A stretch of DNA of 8,028 nucleotides from NCBI GenBank assembly GCA_045117315.1, contig JBGUNJ010000090.1:1-8028 (forward strand), read 5' to 3'. The stretch is from CAG-791 sp045117315 (lineage in GTDB: Bacteria; Bacillota; Clostridia; Lachnospirales; Lachnospiraceae). The notes under the pieces were generated by a model. The model searched no databases. It was not told where the DNA came from and saw nothing but the letters and a program-made list of their open reading frames with translations. Shown piece after piece: positions 1 through 6,270 of this stretch (positions are counted from its first letter, which is position 1; each line of letters starts with the position of its first letter). The position numbers and the translations under genes were made by a program.

Positions 1-82
1 CGTTCGCCCCATTCGCGAAGCGAATTCAGCATGGGCGAACGCAAGTTACTATTCACGCCCTCGATAGGGCGTGAATAGTAAC
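1..82. repeat. Twin-hairpin intergenic element (REP/BIME-like)
   Basis: Two hairpins lie side by side. The first has arms CGTTCGCCC (1-9) and GGGCGAACG (33-41), extendable by AT/AT across a one-base bulge, and encloses a second small stem ATTCGC (11-16) / GCGAAT (20-25) with a GAA loop. The second is a perfect 17-bp stem, 45-61 with 66-82, closed by the tetraloop CGAT. Neither is followed by a T-run on either strand, so they do not look like intrinsic terminators. Paired palindromes of this size between genes resemble bacterial REP/BIME elements; that reading is inference because only one copy is visible. The element may continue left of the window. Confidence 0.6.
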
Positions 83-281
83 ACGTAATATCAGGAGAAA
101 CTATACATTTTTTGAAAACAGCATGACAAGTTCGTCAATATATGGTAATGTTAAAATGCTGTGCGTCCGTATAGGAAAAAATGTTCGCGGTTCAGCACCA
201 CAACCGCCGGGCGCAGCTTACTGTCTTACGCCGGCCGCGTCTGACGGTAACAGAGTAACTTAGAAAGGGGTATTGTATAAA
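83..281 (+). promoter_or_regulatory. Leader region of the NSS transporter with hairpins
   Basis: There is no gene here. Visible structures are an inverted repeat ACAGCAT (118-124) / ATGCTGT (156-162), a perfect 6-bp hairpin GCGGTT (187-192) / AACCGC (202-207) with a 9-base loop, and a stem CTGTCTTAC (221-229) / GTAACAG (247-253), bulged by two bases, enclosing ACGC (228-231) / GCGT (237-240). A TTGAAA at 112-117 could be a -35 box, but no good -10 box sits at the right spacing, so I do not assign a promoter. The last stem ends 10 bases before the ribosome binding site, a position where RNA folding could affect translation. I recognise no known riboswitch class. Confidence 0.35.
264..270 (+). 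promoter_or_regulatory. Ribosome binding site of the NSS transporter; decides the start
   Basis: The purine run AAAGGGG lies 11 bases before ATG 282. An in-frame TTG at 273 lies only 2 bases after it, too close to be used, so ATG 282 is the supported start. Confidence 0.65.
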
Positions 282-1649
282 ATGGAAACTGAAGAGAGGC
301 ATGGTTTTTCGGGCAAAATCGGTTATGTGCTGGCTGCCGCCGGCGCGTCGGTAGGACTTGGAAATATCTGGAGATTCCCATATCTTGCGGCAAAATACGG
401 CGGGGGTATTTTTCTGCTCTGCTATATCATTCTGGCAGTGACTTTCGGATACAGTATGATCATTGCCGAGACAGCCATCGGAAGAGCCACCGGCAAGAGC
501 CCTGTCAGTGCCTTCTCAGCCTATGGAAATGGACCAGGCACCAAATTCGGCGGATGGATCAACGCGATCATCCCCATGCTGATCTGCCCTTATTATTCGG
601 TCATCGGAGGGTGGGTCTGCAAATATCTTTTTGAATATATTCGCGGCAATGTTCAGGGCGTCGCTGAAGACAGCTATTTCGGCGGTTTCATCAGCAACGG
701 ATTTGAGGCCGAATTCTGGTTCATCGTCTTTGTGGCCCTGATACTGATCGTTATATTCATGGGCGTTGAGAACGGGATCGAGCGCGTCTCACGCATCATG
801 ATGCCCATCCTGATCATTCTCGCAATCCTGATCAGCATCTATTCCATGACCCGTCCCGGAGCTCTGGAGGGCGTGAAATATTTCCTGATCCCCAATTTAA
901 GCCATTTCTCCCTGATGACAGTCATTTCCGCCATGGGGCAGATGTTCTACTCCCTGTCGATCGCCATGGGTATCCTGATCACTTTCGGCTCTTATATGAA
1001 AAAGGATGTCTGCATTGAGGAATCCACTGTCCAGGTTGAGATCTTTGATACCGGAATCGCAATGCTGGCCGGTCTCATGATCATCCCCGCCGTATTCTCT
1101 TTCTCCGGCGGTGATCCCGAAGCACTGGGAGCAGGCCCTTCCCTGATGTTCATCACCATGCCCAAGATCTTCAACAGCATGGGGTTCGGCAGGATCATCG
1201 GGATCATGTTTTTCGCCCTGGTCCTGTTCGCCGCGCTCACAAGCGCGATCGCCCTCACAGAGAGCGCGGTCTCGACCTTCTCCGATGAATTCGTGTGGAA
1301 CCGGTCGGTATGCACTGCCCTGGTAGGCGTGATCATGTTCATTCTCGGTTCCCTGTCCTGCCTGGGATACGGGCCGCTCGCCAATGTCACTATCATCGGA
1401 ATGCAGTTCCTGGATTTCTTTGATTTCCTGACCAACTCTGTGATGATGCCCATCGCCGCGCTCTGCATCTGCCTCTTTGTCACCAGACGCATGACCATAG
1501 ATCGCGCGGTCGCGGAAGTTTTGATGGACGGACATGCCTTCCGCAGGAAAAATATCTTTATCTTTATGATCAAGTATGTCTGCCCCGTATTTGTCATCAT
1601 CATACTGCTGAGTTCCCTGGCAAATGTGTTCGGCCTGATTTCCATGTAA
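282..1649 (+). CDS. Sodium-dependent amino-acid transporter, NSS/SNF (LeuT-fold) family
   Basis: Predicted inner-membrane symporter of 455 aa that would couple Na+ entry to uptake of an amino acid or related amine. The family signature GNIWRFP is at residues 27-33 in the first, unwound helix, followed by the glycine-rich AAKYGGG segment. TM6 (about 219-238, MGQMFYSLSIAMG) and TM8 (about 309-326, FAALTSAIALTE) match the LeuT pattern; T320 and S321 align by eye with the LeuT Na2 ligands T354/S355. In TM1 a serine (S23) stands at the LeuT Na1 alanine position and an alanine (A22) at LeuT N21. About eleven hydrophobic helices fit the short bacterial subgroup (MhsT, TnaT, Tyt1). Substrate cannot be read from sequence. 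It appears monocistronic: no partner gene is adjacent, and no clear terminator follows. Family assignment is firm. Confidence 0.93.
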   Translation: METEERHGFSGKIGYVLAAAGASVGLGNIWRFPYLAAKYGGGIFLLCYIILAVTFGYSMIIAETAIGRATGKSPVSAFSAYGNGPGTKFGGWINAIIPMLICPYYSVIGGWVCKYLFEYIRGNVQGVAEDSYFGGFISNGFEAEFWFIVFVALILIVIFMGVENGIERVSRIMMPILIILAILISIYSMTRPGALEGVKYFLIPNLSHFSLMTVISAMGQMFYSLSIAMGILITFGSYMKKDVCIEESTVQVEIFDTGIAMLAGLMIIPAVFSFSGGDPEALGAGPSLMFITMPKIFNSMGFGRIIGIMFFALVLFAALTSAIALTESAVSTFSDEFVWNRSVCTALVGVIMFILGSLSCLGYGPLANVTIIGMQFLDFFDFLTNSVMMPIAALCICLFVTRRMTIDRAVAEVLMDGHAFRRKNIFIFMIKYVCPVFVIIILLSSLANVFGLISM

Positions 1650-1706
1650 ATGCCGGCCTGTATCCCGATGCGAGGTCGTCAGGAGTCGTCATTATCTAAA
1701 AGAAAC

Positions 1707-1754
1707 ACTTGTAAACAGGTTCCATTTTTAGTAAAATGGACAAGTACTTTTGTC
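1707..1754. promoter_or_regulatory. Two overlapping palindromes, possible operator
   Basis: TCCATTTT (1721-1728) and AAAATGGA (1733-1740) form a perfect 8-4-8 palindrome with TAGT in the centre; ACTTGT (1707-1712) and ACAAGT (1740-1745) add an outer pair. Directly overlapping is GACAA (1739-1743) with TTGTC (1750-1754). The low-GC stem and lack of a clean T-run argue against an efficient intrinsic terminator for the upstream transporter; a 20-bp perfect palindrome just ahead of a possible promoter fits a dimeric repressor site. No cognate regulator can be assigned, and the adjacent gene codes for a GTPase rather than a regulator. Confidence 0.35.
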
Positions 1755-1770
1755 GAATGAACGTATATTT

Positions 1771-1800
1771 TTGACAAAGAATCAAAAAATGCCGCTAAAT
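1771..1800 (+). promoter_or_regulatory. Candidate promoter for the EF-G-like gene
   Basis: A perfect TTGACA -35 box sits at 1771-1776. The best -10 candidate at acceptable spacing (18 bases) is CTAAAT at 1795-1800, matching only half the consensus. If it is used, transcription would begin near 1807 and leave a leader of about 100 bases, starting inside the stem structure listed at 1785-1874. Confidence 0.35.
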
Positions 1801-1874
1801 GAGGGATCCGGCGGTCATTTCTGCCTGTGTCGGCAGGGTGTCCCGGAGCCGGAATCAGCAGACGCGGCATTTTT
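1785..1874 (+). other. Nested stem structure in the leader of the EF-G-like gene
   Basis: Three stems are nested: outer AAAAATGCCGC (1785-1795) with GCGGCATTTTT (1864-1874), a perfect 11 bp; middle TCCGGC (1807-1812) with GCCGGA (1848-1853); inner CTGCC (1821-1825) with GGCAG (1832-1836). The outer stem has an A-run before and a T-run after it, the layout of a terminator, but its loop of 68 bases is far longer than usual. It could be a long-loop terminator for the upstream transporter, an attenuator of the downstream gene, or a small structured RNA. It ends 33 bases before the start codon. I match it to no known family. Confidence 0.4.
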
Positions 1875-1907
1875 ATAGCGTAGTAAAAACTGTAGTGGAG
1901 GTCTGTA

Positions 1908-3998
1908 ATGAAAGTTTACACAACTGATAAAATCAGAAATGTCGTTCTGCTCGGACATGGCGGAGCAGGCAAGACAACACTTGCGGAGGCTATGTGCCAC
2001 CTGACAGGTGTGACGTCCAGAATGGGCAAAGTAGAGGATGGCAACTCTGTCTCCGATTTCACAAAAGAGGAGCAGAAGAGGGGATTTTCAATCAAAACAT
2101 CAGTGATTCCTGTCGAATGGAAAAACTGCAAGATCAATATCCTTGATACGCCCGGATATTTCGATTTCATCGGCGAAGTGGAAGAAGCGATCAGCGTGGC
2201 GGATTCCGCCATCATCGTCGTCTCCGGTAAGGCCGGCGTGGAAGTCGGTGCTGAGCGCGCATGGGAACTCTGCGAAAAATATAATCTGCCCAGAATGATC
2301 TATGTCTCCGACATGGATCTGAACGACACAAACTATGGCAGGACGATCGAGACTCTGACCGAGCTCTACGGCCCCAAGATCGTTCCTTTCCATTTTGCCA
2401 TTCATGAAGGCGACAAGACTACCGGCTGTGTCAGCGTAATCGAGGAGAAGGGCTACAAGTGGGACGGCAAGAAGTCCACTGTCTGTGATGTTCCCGATGA
2501 CTGCCAGGACGCCCTTGAGCAGTATCATGAGACTCTCATGGAGACCGTTGCGGAAACCAACGAGGACTTCATGGAGCGCTATTTCGGCGGCGACACCTTC
2601 ACACCTGAAGAGATCGCAGAGGCCGTCAGAGCCAATATCCTTGACGAGTCTGTCGTTCCCGTAGAGTGCGGTATTTCCACTCAGTGCAGCGGTGTCGAGA
2701 ATGTTCTCGATGATATCGTCCGCTACATGCCCAGCCCCGCCGGACGCACCATGGCCGGCTCCAACACCAAGACCGGCGATGCCTTTGAGGCTAAGTTTGA
2801 TGACGCTCAGCCCAAGTCCGCATTCATCTTCAAGACCATCGTGGATCCCTTCATCGGCCGTTACAGCCTGATCAAGGTCTGCTCCGGTGTCTTCAAGTCG
2901 GATGAGACTGTCTATGACACAGGCCTTGAGTCTGAACTGCGTCTGGGCAAGCTCTACATCATGATGGGCAACAAGACCAGTGAGATCGGCGAACTGCACG
3001 CCGGCGATATCGGCGCTGTCGCCAAGCTCGGCGATGCCAAGACCGGTGATACTCTGTCCACAAAGGCTGAGCCCATCCAGTATCCTCAGATGGATATTTC
3101 CACACCTTATACCTATATCCGTTACAATGCCAAGAACAAGAACGATATCGACAAGATTGCCCAGGCAATGGCGAAGATTTCTTCCGAGGACCTCACATTC
3201 AAGATGGTCAACGACGCAGAGAACCGCCAGACTCTGATCTACGGTATCGGCGACATGCAGCTTGAAGTCGTCAAGAGCATCCTCAAGAATGAGTACAAGG
3301 TCGAGATCGAGACCATGGATCCCAAGGTTGCCTACCGTGAGACCATCCGCAAGAACGCCGATATCGATTCCAAGTACAAAAAGCAGTCCGGCGGCCACGG
3401 CCAGTACGGTCACGTCAAGATCAAGTTCGCTCCCTCCGGCAACCTCGAGGAAGCTTATGAGTTCGATGAAGAAGTCGTCGGCGGCAGCGTTCCGAAGAAC
3501 TACTTCCCCGCTGTTGAGAAGGGTATTGCCGAGACCGTCCAGAAGGGACCTCTTGCCGCATATCCTGTTGTCGGCCTCAAGGCGACTCTGTACGACGGAT
3601 CCTACCATCCCGTAGACTCCTCCGAAATGGCATTCAAGACAGCTGCCAGCCAGGCAGTCAAAAAGGGCATCATGGATGCCAACCCCGTCCTGCTCGAGCC
3701 CATTGTTTCCCTCAAGGTCACCATCCCGGATTCCTACACCGGCGATGTCATGGGCGATCTGAACAAGCGCCGCGGCAGAGTGCTGGGCATGAACCCCATC
3801 CCCGGCGGCAAGCAGGTTGTCGAGGCTGAAGTCCCTATGTCCGAGCTGTTTGACTACTGCACAGTCCTCCGTTCCATGACCGGCGGACGCGGTGATTACG
3901 CTTATGAGTTTGCCCGCTATGAGCAGGCTCCCGCTGATGTCCAGGCCAAGGAAGTTGCTGCCCGCGCAGCAGCTGTCGCCGAGGGCGCAGACGACTGA
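1908..3998 (+). CDS. EF-G-like translational GTPase (EF-G paralogue, EF-G-2 type)
   Basis: A 696-aa cytoplasmic GTPase with the full five-domain EF-G layout: G domain (about 1-280), domain II (about 290-390), III (about 400-475), IV (about 480-595, with SGGHGQYGHV at 494-503 and the loop DGSYHPVDSS at 563-572) and V (about 597-690, with GDVMGDLNKRRG at 612-623). The P-loop GHGGAGKT (16-23) is intact. Other G motifs differ from canonical EF-G: RGFSI (58-62) for RGITI, DTPGYFDF (80-87) with Tyr84 for the catalytic His, and VSDMD (133-137) where NKMD is expected. I recall the same Tyr in Thermus EF-G-2 and a degenerate G4 in Lachnospiraceae relatives. The gene stands alone, not beside rpsL/rpsG/tuf, which supports a paralogue, although automated annotation may call it fusA. 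GGAGG at 1897-1901 is 6 bases before ATG. Codon use is strongly biased after about codon 100, suggesting high expression. Its exact role in translation is unknown. Confidence 0.92.
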   Translation: MKVYTTDKIRNVVLLGHGGAGKTTLAEAMCHLTGVTSRMGKVEDGNSVSDFTKEEQKRGFSIKTSVIPVEWKNCKINILDTPGYFDFIGEVEEAISVADSAIIVVSGKAGVEVGAERAWELCEKYNLPRMIYVSDMDLNDTNYGRTIETLTELYGPKIVPFHFAIHEGDKTTGCVSVIEEKGYKWDGKKSTVCDVPDDCQDALEQYHETLMETVAETNEDFMERYFGGDTFTPEEIAEAVRANILDESVVPVECGISTQCSGVENVLDDIVRYMPSPAGRTMAGSNTKTGDAFEAKFDDAQPKSAFIFKTIVDPFIGRYSLIKVCSGVFKSDETVYDTGLESELRLGKLYIMMGNKTSEIGELHAGDIGAVAKLGDAKTGDTLSTKAEPIQYPQMDISTPYTYIRYNAKNKNDIDKIAQAMAKISSEDLTFKMVNDAENRQTLIYGIGDMQLEVVKSILKNEYKVEIETMDPKVAYRETIRKNADIDSKYKKQSGGHGQYGHVKIKFAPSGNLEEAYEFDEEVVGGSVPKNYFPAVEKGIAETVQKGPLAAYPVVGLKATLYDGSYHPVDSSEMAFKTAASQAVKKGIMDANPVLLEPIVSLKVTIPDSYTGDVMGDLNKRRGRVLGMNPIPGGKQVVEAEVPMSELFDYCTVLRSMTGGRGDYAYEFARYEQAPADVQAKEVAARAAAVAEGADD

Positions 3999-4134
3999 TC
4001 TTTTTCAGGGCTCCGTTAAGGACTTTCTCAATAGGGTCAGCCCCTTGCATGGGCAGGTCCTTCCGGGAAATCCTGTTTTGCGGGTATCCCCGGGCGGTCA
4101 ACTAAATTGATAAATCAAATGTTTTAACCACTAC

Positions 4135-4168
4135 AAAAGGCAGAGGAATCGACTTCCTCTGCCTTTTT
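4135..4168. terminator. Strong bidirectional terminator between the EF-G-like gene and tetR
   Basis: A perfect 14-bp stem, AAAAGGCAGAGGAA (4135-4148) with TTCCTCTGCCTTTT (4154-4167), has loop TCGAC and a T-run at 4164-4168. The matching A-run on the left gives four T residues on the minus strand, so it can serve both converging genes. The 136 bases between the EF-G-like stop codon and this hairpin hold no gene or clear signal. Confidence 0.9.
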
Positions 4169-4214
4169 CATACGTGCAGCAATGCTCGCAGTCTGGTGCG
4201 GCCCGGGCTATGGA

Positions 4215-4820
4215 TTATTCAGAGATAATGCTGAGGCCGTTGATTCCGTTAAATGTGAGAACACTCAGCTTTCTCGAAAGTTCCTCGATATTCTGCCTCC
4301 GTCCTGAATTGAACCAGGACTGATAAACGGCGATCATTCCTGAGACAACAAATTCCAGAAGGAACTTGAATTCCTCGGCATCCGCTCCGATCTGATCCTC
4401 GAAAGATTCCCACAGCTGTTTTTTCAGGGGCTCCACGATTTTCTGCAGAAGAGAAGCCTGTCCCTTGGCAGCGAATACACTTGCGTAAAACTCCAGATCC
4501 TTCTCGATCAGCCGCGCCAGGCGCAGAAAAATATCAGAAGGCGCCTTGCTGATCTCAAGAAAGTCTATGTTATTGATCGCCGAAGCGAAATCAGCCGCAA
4601 TCTCATTTTCGATCTCATCTACCACCATCGAGACATCCCCATAATAATTGTAGAATGTCTTTCTGTTGATATCAGCCGCTCTGGACAGTTCTGTCACAGT
4701 CACGTTCTCCAGGCTTTTTTCAGCCAGGATTCTGATCAGTGCCAGTCTGATGCTCCTTTTGGTCCTGGCGACCCTCCTGTCCTGAATATTTTTTTTCTCT
4801 TCTGAAATTGTCTTATTCAC
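4215..4820 (-). CDS. TetR/AcrR family transcriptional regulator
   Basis: A 201-aa DNA-binding repressor candidate. The N-terminal TetR helix-turn-helix spans about residues 20-62: a first helix (TKRSIRLALIRILAEKS), then VTELSRAA (42-49), turn DIN (50-52) and recognition helix RKTFYNYY (53-60), a classic TetR pattern. The all-helical C-terminal part (about 75-200) should form the ligand and dimer domain; FLLEFVVSGMIAVYQSWF (153-170) resembles the C-terminal domain of DhaS/SczA-like TetR proteins, by eye only. The start is GTG 4820. It is transcribed away from the DegV gene, with a shared intergenic region of about 320 bases, so autoregulation plus control of DegV is the natural model. The ligand is unknown; a fatty acid or acyl compound is a guess from the neighbour. 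The gene ends at the shared terminator near 4150. Confidence 0.9.
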   Translation of the reverse strand: MNKTISEEKKNIQDRRVARTKRSIRLALIRILAEKSLENVTVTELSRAADINRKTFYNYYGDVSMVVDEIENEIAADFASAINNIDFLEISKAPSDIFLRLARLIEKDLEFYASVFAAKGQASLLQKIVEPLKKQLWESFEDQIGADAEEFKFLLEFVVSGMIAVYQSWFNSGRRQNIEELSRKLSVLTFNGINGLSIISE

Positions 4821-4827
4821 GCTTTTT

Positions 4828-4832
4828 CCTCC
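4828..4832 (-). promoter_or_regulatory. Ribosome binding site of tetR; decides the start
   Basis: The minus-strand GGAGG lies 7 bases before GTG 4820. An upstream in-frame GTG at 4844 would place this site inside the coding sequence and has no site of its own, so the 4820 start is preferred. Confidence 0.75.
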
Positions 4833-5125
4833 GTGCCGCAGCACTATTTACTCAAAAAAAAGCAGCCGTACATCTTATTTGGCTATAGAATTTTTCTGCG
4901 CAGCTCATGTGTGGACAGCAGGTGACCGGTATCCCCGGCCTCCTCTTCAATAATCGGAAACAACTTTTAACGGAAGTGAATGATAATACACACTATTTTA
5001 AAAATCTGTGAAGAATACCACATTCATCCAAAACCTTGTTGTTGTATGACATATACATTTGTATAATAATACACACATGTTACTTTTTCAACTTTAAAAC
5101 CCGATTTTGAACTTTTTGTGAAGAT
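4833..5125. promoter_or_regulatory. Divergent tetR/DegV control region with 11-bp direct repeat
   Basis: This AT-rich stretch has no coding potential. ATAATACACAC occurs exactly at 4983-4993 and again at 5066-5076, 83 bases apart; a looser third version lies near 5013-5023 (AGAATACCACA). The second copy directly overlaps and follows the -10 box of the DegV promoter. A short inverted repeat TATAC (5052-5056) / GTATA (5061-5065) also overlaps that box. These are the best candidates for TetR operators. I could not pick a convincing promoter for tetR on the minus strand. Confidence 0.45.
5039..5067 (+). promoter_or_regulatory. Sigma-A-type promoter of the DegV gene
   Basis: TTGTTG at 5039-5044 and a perfect TATAAT at 5062-5067 are separated by 17 bases. 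Transcription would start near 5074, leaving a leader of about 65 bases before TTG 5139. Confidence 0.7.
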
Positions 5126-5131
5126 GGGAGG
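5126..5131 (+). promoter_or_regulatory. Ribosome binding site of the DegV gene; decides a TTG start
   Basis: GGGAGG lies 7 bases upstream of an in-frame TTG at 5139. The alternatives GTG 5118 and ATG 5124 lie before or at this site and have no purine-rich sequence of their own at suitable spacing. Confidence 0.7.
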
Positions 5132-5138
5132 AAATCCT

Positions 5139-6026
5139 TTGATCAATCAATATGAGTATGAAATCTTTGTGGATGCAGGTATCGACGCGGATTTCGAATA
5201 TATGAAAGCCAACGATGTACAACTGATCCCGATGAAATACAGCATAGACGGTGAGGAGTTCATCATGAACCGCGTGCCGACAGAAGAGGAGCTGAGCTAC
5301 TTTTATAAGAAGATGAAAGAAGGTTCGATCACCGGCACCAGCCAGATCACTCCCTTCACTTATGAAAAGGTATTCAGGGAAACTGTGGAAGCAGGAAAGA
5401 ATATTCTTTACATCGCTCTTTCCAGCGGTCTGAGCAGCACTTATTCTTCTTCGCTCACTGCCATGCAGTCTGTCCTGGACGATTATCCCGGGGTGCAGAT
5501 CGAATGTGTGGATTCCCTGGGAGCGACAGCCGGTATAGCTATGCTCATGCAGCTTGCCGTAAATAACAGGAATGCAGGCATGTCCCTCTCCGACAACGCC
5601 GAAGTGATCAGGAACAGCGCCCTGAAGGTTTCCTACTGGTTTATCGTCGAAGATCTGCAGTATCTCAAACGGGGAGGACGTATTTCTTCAACAGCAGCTT
5701 TCGCCGGGAACGTGCTGAATCTGAAGCCCATCATCAAGATCAACGACGAGGGAAAACTCATCAATATCTCCAAGCAGCGCGGCGTGCCCCGCGGGATCAA
5801 GTATCTTCTCGAGTGCTATGAGATCGCTCATGATGACACACCGCTTCCCGATGTATTTGTCGTCAACGCCGACTGTCCCGAGAGAGGTCAGAAGATTGCG
5901 GATGAAGTCAGCAGGATCAATCCCAATGCCGTCATCCATCAGCTTTCGATCGGTCCCGTCATCGGTGCCCACACCGGTCCCGGCTTTGTCGCGCTGATCC
6001 ATTTCGGAAACAGAGATGCACGATGA
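5139..6026 (+). CDS. DegV family protein (FakB-like fatty-acid-binding protein)
   Basis: A 295-aa cytoplasmic protein of the two-domain DegV fold. Family members bind a fatty acid, and the FakB subgroup presents it to the kinase FakA for phosphorylation and phospholipid synthesis. Visible hallmarks, counted from TTG 5139: GTSQITP (66-72) for the conserved TSQPTP loop, ALSSGLSSTYSS (93-104), LQYLKRGGRIS (173-183), LKPIIKI then KQRGVPRG (212-219), and GPVIGAHTGPG (272-282) near the C-terminus. Length is normal for the family. The C-terminal HTGPG and the central RGGR are intact, so lipid binding is expected; no FakA/DhaK-like partner is in the window, so a role in exogenous fatty-acid incorporation remains inference. 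It is a single gene between its own promoter and a strong terminator, divergent from tetR. GTG 5118 would give 302 aa but is poorly supported. Confidence 0.93.
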   Translation: MINQYEYEIFVDAGIDADFEYMKANDVQLIPMKYSIDGEEFIMNRVPTEEELSYFYKKMKEGSITGTSQITPFTYEKVFRETVEAGKNILYIALSSGLSSTYSSSLTAMQSVLDDYPGVQIECVDSLGATAGIAMLMQLAVNNRNAGMSLSDNAEVIRNSALKVSYWFIVEDLQYLKRGGRISSTAAFAGNVLNLKPIIKINDEGKLINISKQRGVPRGIKYLLECYEIAHDDTPLPDVFVVNADCPERGQKIADEVSRINPNAVIHQLSIGPVIGAHTGPGFVALIHFGNRDAR

Positions 6027-6093
6027 TTCGAAATACCGAAGATTGTCTCTCTATTATTTAATTTGATTTTCGGACACATATGGTCAATATACG

Positions 6094-6124
6094 GACACAG
6101 GGCCCAGGCCCTGTGTCTTTTTTT
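6094..6124 (+). terminator. Intrinsic terminator of the DegV gene
   Basis: GACACAGGGCC (6094-6104) pairs perfectly with GGCCCTGTGTC (6107-6117), realistically a 10-bp stem with loop CCAG, followed by seven T residues (6118-6124). It lies 67 bases after the DegV stop codon and separates DegV from corA. Confidence 0.95.
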
Positions 6125-6227
6125 GTGCCGGTCTGAAAAGTAACTTTATTTATCCCTGTTTTTCTGTCCGCAAAACGAACAGTTGCATCATATTCATTTT
6201 AAAGGTAAACTCATTTATGTTACTTTT

Positions 6228-6255
6228 TTGATTTGCTCTGCACTGCATATATAAT
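6228..6255 (+). promoter_or_regulatory. Promoter of corA, very close to the start codon
   Basis: TTGATT (6228-6233) and perfect TATAAT (6250-6255) are 16 bases apart. The start of transcription would fall near 6262, only about 9 bases before ATG 6271. The -35 box overlaps the end of ATGTTACTTTTT (6217-6228), a 12-base string also present just downstream of the DegV -10 box (5077-5088). Confidence 0.55.
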
Positions 6256-6270
6256 AGGGTCTGTGAAAAA

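Noticed and set aside
897..1645. Two long minus-strand open frames opposite the NSS transporter
   Set aside because: Both are antisense to conserved membrane helices and have low-complexity translations typical of shadow frames.
2100..3608. A 502-codon open frame on the minus strand across the EF-G-like gene
   Set aside because: It lies wholly antisense to a clearly conserved protein, its translation resembles no family, and its openness follows from the strong codon bias of the plus-strand gene.
3892..4110. A 72-codon plus-strand frame overlapping the 3' end of the EF-G-like gene
   Set aside because: Most of it is out of frame inside the EF-G-like coding region and it has no start signal; the translation is of shadow type.
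6024..6040. TTCGAA-like string resembling a tRNA T-loop
   Set aside because: No acceptor or anticodon arms can be built around it, and it sits directly at the DegV stop codon.
6071..6099. Direct repeat CGGACACA at 6071-6078 and 6092-6099, 21 bases apart
   Set aside because: The second copy is part of the terminator stem of the DegV gene; a lone 8-base repeat in the 3' region is within chance.
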